DNA of 64,000 nucleotides. It comes from Marinobacter persicus. Its GTDB lineage: Bacteria; Pseudomonadota; Gammaproteobacteria; Pseudomonadales; Oleiphilaceae. How positions within the stretch are numbered: position 1 is the stretch's first letter; each line of letters begins with the position of its first letter. Shown here one piece after another: positions 54,094-61,298 of this stretch. A program made the position numbers and the translations under genes. The DNA is taken from NCBI RefSeq assembly GCF_002934325.1, contig NZ_PTIV01000014.1, positions 1-64,000 of the forward strand, given 5' to 3'. The notes beneath the pieces are model-generated. The model ran no database searches, was not told where the DNA came from, and saw only the letters and a list, made by a program, of their open reading frames with translations.

Positions 54094-54774
54094 ATGAGCA
54101 TGACCCTGGCGTTCGATGTGTACGGTACGTTGGTGGACCCCATGGGGATGTCGGACCTTTTGCGTCTCGAGGCTGGTGAGGAGGCGTCGTCGGTGGCTGC
54201 CCTGTGGCGGGAGAAGCAGCTGGAGTTCTCGTTTCGCAAGGGCCTGATGCGGGTCTATGAGGATTTTGGGGTCTGTACGCGGCAGGCATTGAGATACGCC
54301 ATGGCGGTTCACCGTCTGGCACTTTCGAAGGGGCGCGAGGACGAACTGATGGCCGCCTATCTGGCCCTGCCGGCGTTTGACGACGCCCTGCCGGCGCTCA
54401 AGGCGCTCAAGGGGCAGTATCCTCTGTTTGCCTTCTCCAACGGTAGCTACCCGGCTTTGGAGAAAGTGCTGGGTCATAACGATTTGCTGGCGCAGTTCGA
54501 TGGCCTGGTGTCGGTGGATGACGTGAAAAGCTTCAAGCCGGATCCGGCGGTGTACACCTGGGCGCGCCGGGCCACCGGGGCCTGGGACGGGGCGCTGTGT
54601 CTGGTTTCCAGCAATGCCTGGGATGTGATTGGTGCCCGGGCGGCGGGGCTCACCGCAATCTGGGTGAAGCGCGATGCCGCCCGGGTGTTCGAGGATTGGG
54701 GGATTGAGCCCTCGGCCGTGATTACGAGTCTTTCGGAGTTGCCTCAGGCGTTGGCGGCACTTCCTCGACACTGA
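54094..54774 (+). CDS. Haloacid dehalogenase, type II (HAD)
   Basis: The 226-residue HAD hydrolase has the nucleophile Asp in LAFDVYGTLVDP (about residue 8), the FAFSNGSYPALEKVL motif II, Lys in SFKPDPAVYTWA and motif IV as VSSNAWDVIGARAAG, which matches type II 2-haloacid dehalogenases. The start is ATG 54094 with GGAGGT about 9 bp upstream; ATG 54076 overlaps that site. Its last 53 bp overlap the convergent RNase II gene. Confidence 0.9.
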   Translation: MSMTLAFDVYGTLVDPMGMSDLLRLEAGEEASSVAALWREKQLEFSFRKGLMRVYEDFGVCTRQALRYAMAVHRLALSKGREDELMAAYLALPAFDDALPALKALKGQYPLFAFSNGSYPALEKVLGHNDLLAQFDGLVSVDDVKSFKPDPAVYTWARRATGAWDGALCLVSSNAWDVIGARAAGLTAIWVKRDAARVFEDWGIEPSAVITSLSELPQALAALPRH

Positions 54775-56713
54775 TCAGTTTGAAGTTGATCTGCCGGCGT
54801 TCCTCGTCCACGCCGGCAAAGCTGACGGTCGCCCGCTGGTCCAGCTGGAAGATACGGCCGTTCTTGTTGTGCATCAGGCGCAGGGTTACGGGGTCGAAGC
54901 TGTACTTGCCGTCCAGGTCCTTGCAACTGACGAAGCCTTCCAGGCCGTTGTTGTCCAGGCGCACAAAGAAGCCGGAAGGCGTGGTGCGGCTGATGGTGCC
55001 TTCCATGGGTTCCTCCGGCAGGCTCTTGGCGTAATCGGCCTTGAGCCACGCTTCCAGGGTGTTGGCCGCCTGGCGGGCGCGGAACTGGGCGGCCTGAAGG
55101 GCTTCCAGTTGTTGGCTGTTAAGGGCCTTCATGGGCTTGTTCCACAGCGCCGCCTGGATCAGCCGGTGTACGTAGAAGTCCGAGAACTTGCGCAGCGGGG
55201 AGGTGAAGGTGGTGTAGGCCGCCAGGCCCATGCCCTGGTGAGGGGCCGGTTCAAATCCCAGCTCGGCACGGGCCAGCTGTCGGGACAGGATGGATTTGAC
55301 CGGTACTTCGGCCTCCACCTGTTCGCTGTGCTTCATCAGCTTCTTGAAGCCTTCGGCGGAGCCAGCGTCCACCTCGGTCAGGTGCGGGGCGTAGCTTTCC
55401 AGCAGTTTGCGGATGTTGTCGGCGCGGTCGTCCCGCAGGCCGGGGTGCTGGATGAACAGGCCTTCGCCCTGGGTCTGCAGGAAGTCGGCTGCGCAGCGGT
55501 TGGCGGCCACCATGCATTCTTCCACCAGCCGGTGGGCTTCGTTCTGGACCGCCGGTTCGATCAGGCGGATACGCTTGTTTTCATCCAGACGCAGGCGAAA
55601 TTCCGGGCGGTCGGTGTTCAGCAGAGCGTGTTCGGCGCGCCATTTGCGTAAGGCAGTGGCGGCCTGGTGCAGCTGGTCCAGACTGTTGGTGACGTCATCG
55701 GGCAGTGCCTTGATCTCGTCGTCTTCCCGGCCCTCAATCAAATGGGCGACCAGATCGTAGCTGAGTTTGCCCTTGGAACGGATGGTGGCCTGGTGGAAGC
55801 TGTAGTCGCCCAGGCTACCGTCGTTGTTGACTTGCAAGTCACACACCAGCGTCAGGCGCGGGGTGTCCGGCATCAGGGAGCAAAGGCGCGTGCTGATGCC
55901 TTCGGGCAGCATCGGCAAGGGCTCGCCCGGGAAATAGATGGCCGTGGCTCGGTTAAAGGCTTCTTCCTCGGCCGGGCTGCCCGGTTCAATCAAGGCGCCG
56001 GGGTCGGCAATGGCAATCGACAGGGTCCAGCCGGTGGCGTTAGGCGTGGCCATCAGGGCGTCGTCCATGTCCTGGGTGCCGGGGCTGTCGATGGTGACGT
56101 AAGGCTTGTTGGTGCGGTCTTCCCGGCCCTCGCTGGCAGCCACCACCTGGCCTTCGTCCAGGCTGTCGGCCTGTTTCTGCACGGGCTCTGGCCAGGTATC
56201 GGCCAGATCAAAATTGGCCAGGGTGAAGGCGCGCTCAATGCCGGGCTCTCCGGCCTTGCCGATGACCCGCAGTACTTTCGCCTGGCCCTTGCCGTCCTTG
56301 AACGGGTGGCGATGGATCTGGCAGTAGATGAAGTCGCCGGGTTCGGCGTTCATGCGTTCCTTGGGCGGAATAAAAATCCAGCGGTTGATGCCCGGGGTTT
56401 CCGGTGCCACGAAGTGGCCTTTGCCCTTGATCAGGTAGCGGCCAACAAAGGTGGTCAGGTGGGACTCCAGCAATTCGTCCACCTCGCCCTGGGTTTTGCC
56501 TTTGTCTGCCGTATGCTCGGTGATGTTGACCCGATCGCCGGGAAGCACCTTCTGCATTTCTTCGGGTGGCAGAAACACGTCCCGGCCCTCGTCGAGGGCA
56601 ACAAAGCCGAAGCGCCCGTTGGTGGCCTTCACGGTACCGGGGAAAACCACCTTGTTTTCCTTGATGTCGGTTTTGAGCTGGCGCAATTGGCTGAGAGCGT
56701 CGGCGTTGAGCAT
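54722..56713 (-). CDS. rnb: Exoribonuclease II (RNB family)
   Basis: The 663-residue 3'-5' exoribonuclease is close in length to E. coli RNase II (644) and lacks the basic tail of RNase R. Two cold-shock domains come first (GTVKATNGRFGFVALDEGRD at about 27). The RNB domain has the four-Asp site in IDSPGTQDMDDALMA (about 207-218) and the HQGMGLAAYTTFTSPLRKFSD region. A C-terminal S1 domain shows GTISRTTPSGFFVRLDNNG. Converges with the HAD gene with a 53-bp overlap. Confidence 0.92.
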   Translation of the reverse strand: MLNADALSQLRQLKTDIKENKVVFPGTVKATNGRFGFVALDEGRDVFLPPEEMQKVLPGDRVNITEHTADKGKTQGEVDELLESHLTTFVGRYLIKGKGHFVAPETPGINRWIFIPPKERMNAEPGDFIYCQIHRHPFKDGKGQAKVLRVIGKAGEPGIERAFTLANFDLADTWPEPVQKQADSLDEGQVVAASEGREDRTNKPYVTIDSPGTQDMDDALMATPNATGWTLSIAIADPGALIEPGSPAEEEAFNRATAIYFPGEPLPMLPEGISTRLCSLMPDTPRLTLVCDLQVNNDGSLGDYSFHQATIRSKGKLSYDLVAHLIEGREDDEIKALPDDVTNSLDQLHQAATALRKWRAEHALLNTDRPEFRLRLDENKRIRLIEPAVQNEAHRLVEECMVAANRCAADFLQTQGEGLFIQHPGLRDDRADNIRKLLESYAPHLTEVDAGSAEGFKKLMKHSEQVEAEVPVKSILSRQLARAELGFEPAPHQGMGLAAYTTFTSPLRKFSDFYVHRLIQAALWNKPMKALNSQQLEALQAAQFRARQAANTLEAWLKADYAKSLPEEPMEGTISRTTPSGFFVRLDNNGLEGFVSCKDLDGKYSFDPVTLRLMHNKNGRIFQLDQRATVSFAGVDEERRQINFKLISVEEVPPTPEATPKDS

Positions 56714-56803
56714 GAAAAGGAACCTGACTGAAAAAATGTATGTTGGGCGGAGTATAACGGTTCTGGAACCCGTCGTCAGATACCTTATTGCTACACGCCG
56801 GCT

Positions 56804-57478
56804 CTATACTTCTGCCCAGAACCGCTGCAGGTTCGCCAGGGATTTGGTCAGCAGATCGAATTCGTCGGTTTTGCCGTCACGATCAAAGATCTGGCGGCGG
56901 GCGGTATCCAGATCAAAAAGCACTTCCCGTTGGCCAGGATCGCGGATGGTGCTCTGGATCCAGCCAATCGCGACGCGTCGCTGCCCTCTTGTGACCGGCT
57001 CAACCCGATGCAGTGTAGAGGACGGGTAAATCACGGCGGAACCGGCAGGCAGTTTGTAGGATTGCTCACCAGCGGTGGTATCGGTGACCAGTTCGCCGCC
57101 GTCGTAACTGTCCGGATCATCCAGGAACAGTGTAAATGAGATGTCGGTGCGGATGCGGTTGTCGCCCCGACCCATGACTGGATCATCTACATGGTTCCCA
57201 TAGGTCATGCCATCCCGGTAGCGACTGAAGATGAGCGGGGTCATCTTGCGGGGGCGAACTGCCATCTGGAACAGGGGGTGGCCCGTCAGTGCTGCTTCGA
57301 CTTCCGCCCGCAGTTCCTGGGCCTGGGCGCTGCCAGAGGCCATCTGCTCGTTGTTCTTGACCAGGCGCGCATGCCAACCGGCGGTTTTTCGGCCATCCTC
57401 AAACTGGCCGTCGTCCAGCGCCTCCCGAATCCGGACAACTTGCTCTGGTGTCAGTATGTTGCCTATACATAGAATCAT
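56804..57478 (-). CDS. PiuC-like Fe(II)/2-oxoglutarate PKHD hydroxylase
   Basis: The 224-residue enzyme matches the PiuC/YbiX family. The Fe ligands are His and Asp in YGNHVDDPVM (about 96-98) and His in STLHRVEPVTRGQRRVAIGW (about 157), with the Arg after it binding 2-oxoglutarate. PiuC genes usually neighbour a TonB siderophore receptor; none is seen here, so the usual iron-uptake context is missing. Confidence 0.9.
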   Translation of the reverse strand: MILCIGNILTPEQVVRIREALDDGQFEDGRKTAGWHARLVKNNEQMASGSAQAQELRAEVEAALTGHPLFQMAVRPRKMTPLIFSRYRDGMTYGNHVDDPVMGRGDNRIRTDISFTLFLDDPDSYDGGELVTDTTAGEQSYKLPAGSAVIYPSSTLHRVEPVTRGQRRVAIGWIQSTIRDPGQREVLFDLDTARRQIFDRDGKTDEFDLLTKSLANLQRFWAEV

Positions 57479-57573
57479 GAGAACTCCATTTTAGTAATGG
57501 GAATAATTTGCAATCGCGCCGCAGTTTGACGCATCATGCCCTATCCTTTTATGAGTCATCAACGTCGGCGCCG

Positions 57574-57839
57574 AGTGTCCCGTCTGGTTAATTCGTTGAC
57601 CTACTGAACCACTGAGAGCGTTGAGAGCAAGGCGTGCTAATGAAGGTATGGTGGTTCCATATCGAATTAGCGCAACGCGGCTATCAACGCTCTCAGAGGC
57701 TCCCGAAGGGCGTAGCTCTGGGATTCCTGGCCGGTGTTGCCAGCGCTTGATGTGGCAACCACCACACCTGCACACTGGCGCCTTGGCCAGAAATCCCAGA
57801 GCTACGCAGTAGATCAACGAATTAACCAGACGGGACACT
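57574..57839. mobile_element. MITE-like element with nested palindromes (266 bp)
   Basis: Terminal inverted repeats of 33 bp (57574-57606 and 57807-57839) match with one mismatch; the outer 26 bp are perfect. Inside are a perfect 13-bp repeat (57612-57624 with 57684-57696) and a 23-bp repeat with one mismatch (57710-57732 with 57785-57807). Folded, this gives two hairpins on a closed stem. GCCG flanks both sides (57570-57573; 57841-57844, one base off the right end), a possible but weak target duplication. There is no transposase. The likely interpretation is a non-autonomous transposon; family unknown. Confidence 0.75.
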
Positions 57840-57874
57840 AGCCGGGCGGTAGTTGTTAACTAGGAGTATTTTGA

Positions 57875-58861
57875 ATGAAAGAACAGAAATTGAAACTCTG
57901 GATGGGCGTGGGTGTAGCGACCCTGCTGGCCAGCTCCGGTGCCTGGGCTGGTGACGGTGGTGAAGGCGGTGAATCCGGCCACGATGACATGGTGAAGTCT
58001 GCTGATCACGGTGGCGAAGGCGGAGAAAGCGGCGAAAGCTACGGTGGAGAAGGCGGTGAGAACCAGGGTGGCGAAGGCGGTGAAAGCCAAAGCCATGGTG
58101 GTGAAGGTGGCGAAGGTGGTGAGAACCATGGTGGCGCCACGGGTGAGGCCTTCAGTTACTTTGCCGCTGGCGGAGAAGGCGGAGAAGGCGGAGAAGGCGG
58201 ATCGTCCACCGCCCCAGCGCTCTCCGATGGCGCTCAGATTGCCATGATTCACATGATGCAGGGGCACTTGATGGCCGCCCGGGAACTGATCAAGTCCGGA
58301 GAAGTTGCCGAGGGCCGTCCGCACCTGACCCATCCGTGGATTGAGGTTTATCCGATGGTTGAGAGCGGTCTTGAGGCTCATGGCCAGAATGATCTGGGCA
58401 AGCGTCTGAAGGCACTCGCCGAGAAGGCCAAGGATGTTGATAAATGGTCGGATGTCAGCGCTGACTTCAACGCCATCTGGAAAAGCATGGACAAGGCGCT
58501 TGCCACCATTGCCGGTGATCAGCCCGAGTCTCCTGCAACCATTGCCAAAGTGATGCTGTCCCTGACCAAGCAGGCCGTGCTGGAATACGATGAGGCGCAG
58601 GACGACGGTCGTTTTGTCGCGGAGTATGAATATCAGGATGGTCGCGGCTTCGTGATGGCCGCCCGGGAATATCTGGAACGGAACAAGGCTGCCCTGATGA
58701 AACAGAACAAGGAAGCCTGGCGCGACAGCAACAAGGTTCTGGACGAACTGGAGGAGGCCTGGCCGACAGCTGTGCCGCCAGCACAGCCAGTGGTGAAAAC
58801 GTCAGATCTGTACGCCACCCAGGCCAGGCTGGAGCTGGCCCTGTCGCCCTACCTTTATTAA
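57875..58861 (+). CDS. Secreted GGEGGE-repeat protein with helical C-terminal domain
   Basis: The 328-residue protein has a signal peptide (KLWMGVGVATLLASSGAWA, cleavage about residue 25). Residues 26-108 are low-complexity, made of GGEGGE units interrupted by Ser/His/Asn/Gln pieces. Residues 115-328 are helical, beginning QIAMIHMMQGHLMAARELI, with His-Pro in PHLTHPWIEVY and an EYEYQDGRGFVMAAREYL stretch. I do not recognise the family. The acidic repeat could bind cations, or form a flexible anchor; both are inference. AGGAG about 8 bp before ATG 57875 supports the start. The mobile element ends 35 bp upstream. Confidence 0.75.
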   Translation: MKEQKLKLWMGVGVATLLASSGAWAGDGGEGGESGHDDMVKSADHGGEGGESGESYGGEGGENQGGEGGESQSHGGEGGEGGENHGGATGEAFSYFAAGGEGGEGGEGGSSTAPALSDGAQIAMIHMMQGHLMAARELIKSGEVAEGRPHLTHPWIEVYPMVESGLEAHGQNDLGKRLKALAEKAKDVDKWSDVSADFNAIWKSMDKALATIAGDQPESPATIAKVMLSLTKQAVLEYDEAQDDGRFVAEYEYQDGRGFVMAAREYLERNKAALMKQNKEAWRDSNKVLDELEEAWPTAVPPAQPVVKTSDLYATQARLELALSPYLY

Positions 58862-58889
58862 GGGCAATCGCCGGGGCGGTGGCTCCGGC

Positions 58890-60611
58890 TCATCCCTCCG
58901 ATGAAACGATGCTTTCGTCGGAGTGGGTGATGCAGACAGTGTTGCGGCCCCGCTCCTTGGCGGCATACAAGGCCCGGTCTGCCTGTCGAAGGATGGTGTC
59001 GGTGTCTTCACCCGGCTGGCAAAGGTGGCCGCCGACACTCACCGTCACGGGCATGCCGGCTTTCAGGCTCTCCTGCTCAACCGCCAAGCGGATACGATTG
59101 CTGGTCTGCTCAAGCACTTCATCGTCGCAGGGCGACAGTAACACCACAAACTCATCCCCACCCCAACGACCGGGATGGTCATAGGGCCGGACCGTGGCTT
59201 TGAGCCACAGCGCTACCCGGCACAGAATGTCATCGCCGGCCTGATGGCCCAGGCTGTCATTGATGTCCTTGAAGTTGTCGATGTCCAGCCAGATCAGGCC
59301 AAACCCTTTTTGCTCCCGGGCTGCCCGCTCGATTTCGTCGACGACCACCTCGTCCAGTCCCCGTCGGTTCTTCAGGCCGGTCAGGGCATCCACCCGCGCC
59401 AGCCGATGCAACTCTGCGGTACGGTGGGCGACTTTGTCTTCCAGGTTGCGAGTGGTGTCATGGACGGTGTGGGTCATTTTTTCGAAATGATCCACCAGCC
59501 GGCCGATTTCATTATCGGGTTTGGGCAGGTAGGGCAGATCAAAGCGGCCTTCGCGAACCCTTTTGATGGCATGTTCCAGGCTGATAACCGGCTTCAGAAT
59601 GCGGGACTGGATGATCAGGTGGAAAATCAGCAGGGTGATCAGCAAGCTGGCCAGGAATACGGCGATCAAAGGCCAGAGGTAACTGGGCGAGAGCAGGGCA
59701 TTGAGGTCCAGCAGGGTAATCTCAAACCAGCCGATGGCGGGCAGGTAGGAAATGCCCGCCAGGTGTTTGCGCCCGTCGATAGTGACAAAGCCACTTTCGA
59801 CGGCGCCTTTTTCACCATTGCGCTGCTTTAGCATTTGCAACATGCCCAGGATCAGGTGCTTGTCCTCGGGGTGATCGAACAACAGGTCTACGGTGTTCTT
59901 CTGGCCTTCGGGCTTGATGATGCTGGCGAAATCGATGTAGTTACGATCCCGGTACAGCTGGATGGCGCCGTTGTAATCGACGAACAGGGTGGTAATGCCT
60001 TCCTGGCCGATGTCGACGATGTCCTGGAGGAAGTTGTCCAGGTTGAGGCCGGTGCCCACCATGCCGACAATCTCGTTGTCGGCATTGCGCATCAGCACAT
60101 CGATCCAGAGCTTTGTGACCCCCAGTTCGGTGTCGGGGTTAACGTTGAGGTGGAAATCCCGGCCTTCTTCAATCAGCTGGTAGAACCAGGCGTCGTCCGG
60201 GTCGTTCGCGTCCAGTACATAGCGGAACTGGTTGTTGGCGTATTTGTCGTCGGCGTTGTTGTAGTAATAACGACCGTTTTCCCGAAGGGCAACGAAATAA
60301 CTCTTGTCACGGAAGTTCTCCCGGTAACTCTCCATTTGCCGGATGGCGGCGCCTTCGAGCAATTTATCATCGGGATTGTCGGCCCAACGAAGCAGGGCAT
60401 TGGATTGCGCCATCTGTCGCGCCAGGCCAATTTCTCTTTCCAAGGACTGGAGCAGGCGGGCGCTGTCGTAACGCACCTGGATTTCAGCGACCTGTTTGCC
60501 CCAGCGCTCGATGATACTGGCCGACAGCTCCCGATACGCCAGCAGCGATGCGGAAGCTGCAACGATAATCAGCACAGTCAGCAGGGCGAGGATTCGGGTC
60601 TTGAGGCTCAA
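58890..60611 (-). CDS. Membrane diguanylate cyclase with Cache-type sensor
   Basis: The 573-residue protein has a first helix (about 7-27), a large periplasmic dCache-like sensor (about 35-305; the ENGRYYYNNADDKYANNQFRY and VGTGLNLDNFL stretches fit), helix 2 (about 309-335), HAMP and GGDEF. The active site is GRWGGDEFVVLL and the inhibitory site RPYD lies five residues earlier, so the enzyme should synthesise c-di-GMP and be product-inhibited. Signal unknown. It is convergent with the GGEGGE gene, 28 bp apart. Confidence 0.93.
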   Translation of the reverse strand: MSLKTRILALLTVLIIVAASASLLAYRELSASIIERWGKQVAEIQVRYDSARLLQSLEREIGLARQMAQSNALLRWADNPDDKLLEGAAIRQMESYRENFRDKSYFVALRENGRYYYNNADDKYANNQFRYVLDANDPDDAWFYQLIEEGRDFHLNVNPDTELGVTKLWIDVLMRNADNEIVGMVGTGLNLDNFLQDIVDIGQEGITTLFVDYNGAIQLYRDRNYIDFASIIKPEGQKNTVDLLFDHPEDKHLILGMLQMLKQRNGEKGAVESGFVTIDGRKHLAGISYLPAIGWFEITLLDLNALLSPSYLWPLIAVFLASLLITLLIFHLIIQSRILKPVISLEHAIKRVREGRFDLPYLPKPDNEIGRLVDHFEKMTHTVHDTTRNLEDKVAHRTAELHRLARVDALTGLKNRRGLDEVVVDEIERAAREQKGFGLIWLDIDNFKDINDSLGHQAGDDILCRVALWLKATVRPYDHPGRWGGDEFVVLLSPCDDEVLEQTSNRIRLAVEQESLKAGMPVTVSVGGHLCQPGEDTDTILRQADRALYAAKERGRNTVCITHSDESIVSSEG

Positions 60612-60719
60612 AGCGGGTCCTATTACAACGTCCGTATTGTGTCAGCCCCTTATACTAGAACACCGAGAGCATTTTGAGGACAAAAAATCATCAAAATGCA
60701 TCCTCCCCGCCCGGATTCA

Positions 60720-61172
60720 TCAGTTGTGCTCGGCGAAGACCCGGGTCTGTCCCCGATTGTTGAAAAGGATGAGCTGATAGCTGTCCTGTCGGTTGCTCAT
60801 TTCCATGCCGGGTGAGCCGGCGGGCATGCCCGGAGCGCTCAGTCCCGTGGCCATGGGGGCTTCGCTGAGCAAGCGCTTGATGTCGTCGGCCGGCACATGG
60901 CCTTCCACCACGTAATCGCCCACGTAAGCGGTATGGCAACTGCCCAGGGCAGGGATCAGGCCTGCTTCCTGTTTAATCTGTGCCATATTGTTGGAATTGG
61001 TGGCAGTGACCTCAAAGCCATTTTCTTCAAGGTGGTCCATCCAGGCGGTGCAGCAGCCGCAGGTGGGCGACTTGTACACGTGAACGCTCGGCAGGGTAGC
61101 TTCGGTCGCCAGGGCGGTGGAGCTGAAACCGAGTGCCGCAGTGAGGCCTAGGGCCAGGGTGTGTTTTTTCAT
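60720..61172 (-). CDS. DUF411 metal-binding periplasmic protein
   Basis: The 150-residue protein has a signal peptide (LALGLTAALGFSSTALA, cleavage about residue 23). The DUF411 domain begins SVHVYKSPTCGCCTAWMDHL, with the CGCC metal site, and includes PALGSCHTAYVGDYVVEGHVP. Met-rich GMPAGSPGMEM follows, fitting copper. DUF411 proteins accompany copper resistance genes. It lies 10 bp downstream of the 36-residue peptide gene and closes the cop operon. Confidence 0.88.
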   Translation of the reverse strand: MKKHTLALGLTAALGFSSTALATEATLPSVHVYKSPTCGCCTAWMDHLEENGFEVTATNSNNMAQIKQEAGLIPALGSCHTAYVGDYVVEGHVPADDIKRLLSEAPMATGLSAPGMPAGSPGMEMSNRQDSYQLILFNNRGQTRVFAEHN

Positions 61173-61182
61173 TGTGCTTTCC

Positions 61183-61293
61183 TCAATGGTGCTGATGTTC
61201 AGACGCTTTTGAATCGGAGCCGGAGAGCCAGAACCACCAGATGATGGCTCCCATCAGGGCAAGACCTCCCAGATTGACCAGTAAATCCTGCAT
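61183..61293 (-). CDS. 36-residue membrane peptide with His-rich tail
   Basis: This short ORF lies between copA and the DUF411 gene. One membrane helix (LVNLGGLALMGAIIWWFWL, about residues 5-23) is followed by a polar tail ending HQHH. AAGGAG lies at good spacing before ATG 61293. The gaps to copA (5 bp) and the DUF411 gene (10 bp) show a single operon. The tail could bind copper at the membrane surface, perhaps as a CopA accessory; this is inference. Confidence 0.72.
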   Translation of the reverse strand: MQDLLVNLGGLALMGAIIWWFWLSGSDSKASEHQHH

Positions 61294-61298
61294 TGGTT

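Noticed and set aside
57491..57838. 115-codon frame across the mobile element
   Set aside because: It lies over the palindromes and has no transposase motif; the Cys/His content follows from the repeat sequence.
60668..60698. GCATTTTGA/TCAAAATGC inverted repeat between the cyclase and DUF411 genes
   Set aside because: Nine-base AT-rich stem with no following T tract on the minus strand; could be a weak terminator but the evidence is too thin.
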